Shown here piece by piece: positions 31,830 through 31,849 of a stretch of DNA of 31,849 nt; positions within the stretch are counted from its first letter, which is position 1, and each line of letters begins with the position of its first letter. Origin of the DNA: Prevotellaceae bacterium UBA1726 (lineage in GTDB: Bacteria; Bacteroidota; Bacteroidia; Bacteroidales; Bacteroidaceae). Position numbers and translations under genes: made by a program. Location of the stretch: positions 1 to 31,849 of the forward strand of contig DCIM01000069.1 of assembly GCA_002316005.1 (NCBI GenBank), read 5' to 3'. The notes under the pieces were generated by a model. The model saw nothing but the letters and a program-made list of their open reading frames with translations. It was not told the origin of the DNA and did not search any database.

Positions 31830-31849
31830 TGGGCGTTGACGGATTCGAA
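31830..31849 (-). tRNA. Partial tRNA gene, 3' end only (identity not visible)
   Basis: The last 20 bases read on the minus strand as T loop TTCGAAT, T-stem 3' strand CCGTC, acceptor 3' strand AACGCCC and discriminator A, exactly 7+5+7+1. The CCA end is not encoded (CAT follows), unlike the tRNA-Leu gene at 11190. The anticodon lies outside the window, so the amino acid is unknown. The terminator just downstream supports the call. Confidence 0.65.

Noticed and set aside
31765..31839. A 24-codon plus-strand frame (starts MSKKDTKKQK) at the right edge
   Set aside because: It overlaps a strong minus-strand terminator and the 3' end of a tRNA; the Lys codons come from the terminator's A run.

Overview
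This window is ordinary, gene-dense chromosome from a Bacteroidota member. It is most likely Bacteroidales, and Prevotellaceae-like by overall gene content; this is inference, since no database could be searched. The evidence is repeated use of the Bacteroidetes promoter pattern (TTTG, about 19-20 nt, then TAnnTTTG), little Shine-Dalgarno signal, and typical Bacteroidetes families (GH92, GH2, DUF3316-like, DUF2490-like, DUF4956). I see no phage, insertion sequence, CRISPR array, SusC/SusD pair or secretion system.

Left part (1-11145). The 5' portion of glycyl-tRNA synthetase runs off the left edge on the minus strand. A PBP4-type D-Ala-D-Ala carboxypeptidase follows on the same strand. Divergent from it is a tight five-gene plus-strand run: a topoisomerase IV subunit A-like protein, a small predicted outer-membrane barrel, an S41 protease lipoprotein, a secreted GH2 glycosidase and an ABC exporter. 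Gaps in this run are 9 nt or less.

Middle (11190-19490). A minus-strand tRNA-Leu(TAG) with its own promoter and terminator precedes a secreted GH92 protein in which the usual catalytic Glu is Gln. Then come a Gfo/Idh/MocA oxidoreductase (convergent, overlapping the GH92 gene by 11 bp), glutamate dehydrogenase, a 590-bp repeat-rich intergenic region, a NahK-like sugar kinase, threonine dehydratase, and RidA, the enzyme that removes threonine dehydratase's reactive product.

Right part (19563-31849). A minus-strand three-gene cassette encodes a VTC-type polyphosphate polymerase domain, a DUF4956 membrane protein and a DUF2490-like outer-membrane barrel. It is the best candidate here for a poorly described system. 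Next are aspartate-semialdehyde dehydrogenase, a translationally coupled trio (CPA2 antiporter, LolD-like ATPase, CvfB-like S1 protein), and a purB - pseudouridine synthase - asnS run. The window ends inside a minus-strand tRNA gene that has a clear terminator.

The observations most worth a second look are: the VTC/DUF4956/DUF2490 cassette; the Glu-to-Gln change in GH92; a sliding-clamp-like QFSLF C-terminus after a disordered tail on the topoisomerase subunit; a perfect 49-residue tandem duplication in the pseudouridine synthase, where all 17 nucleotide differences are synonymous; and two families of intergenic repeats, a GTGTAGTTC array with 35-bp inverted ends and a 22-bp-period palindromic repeat present at two loci.
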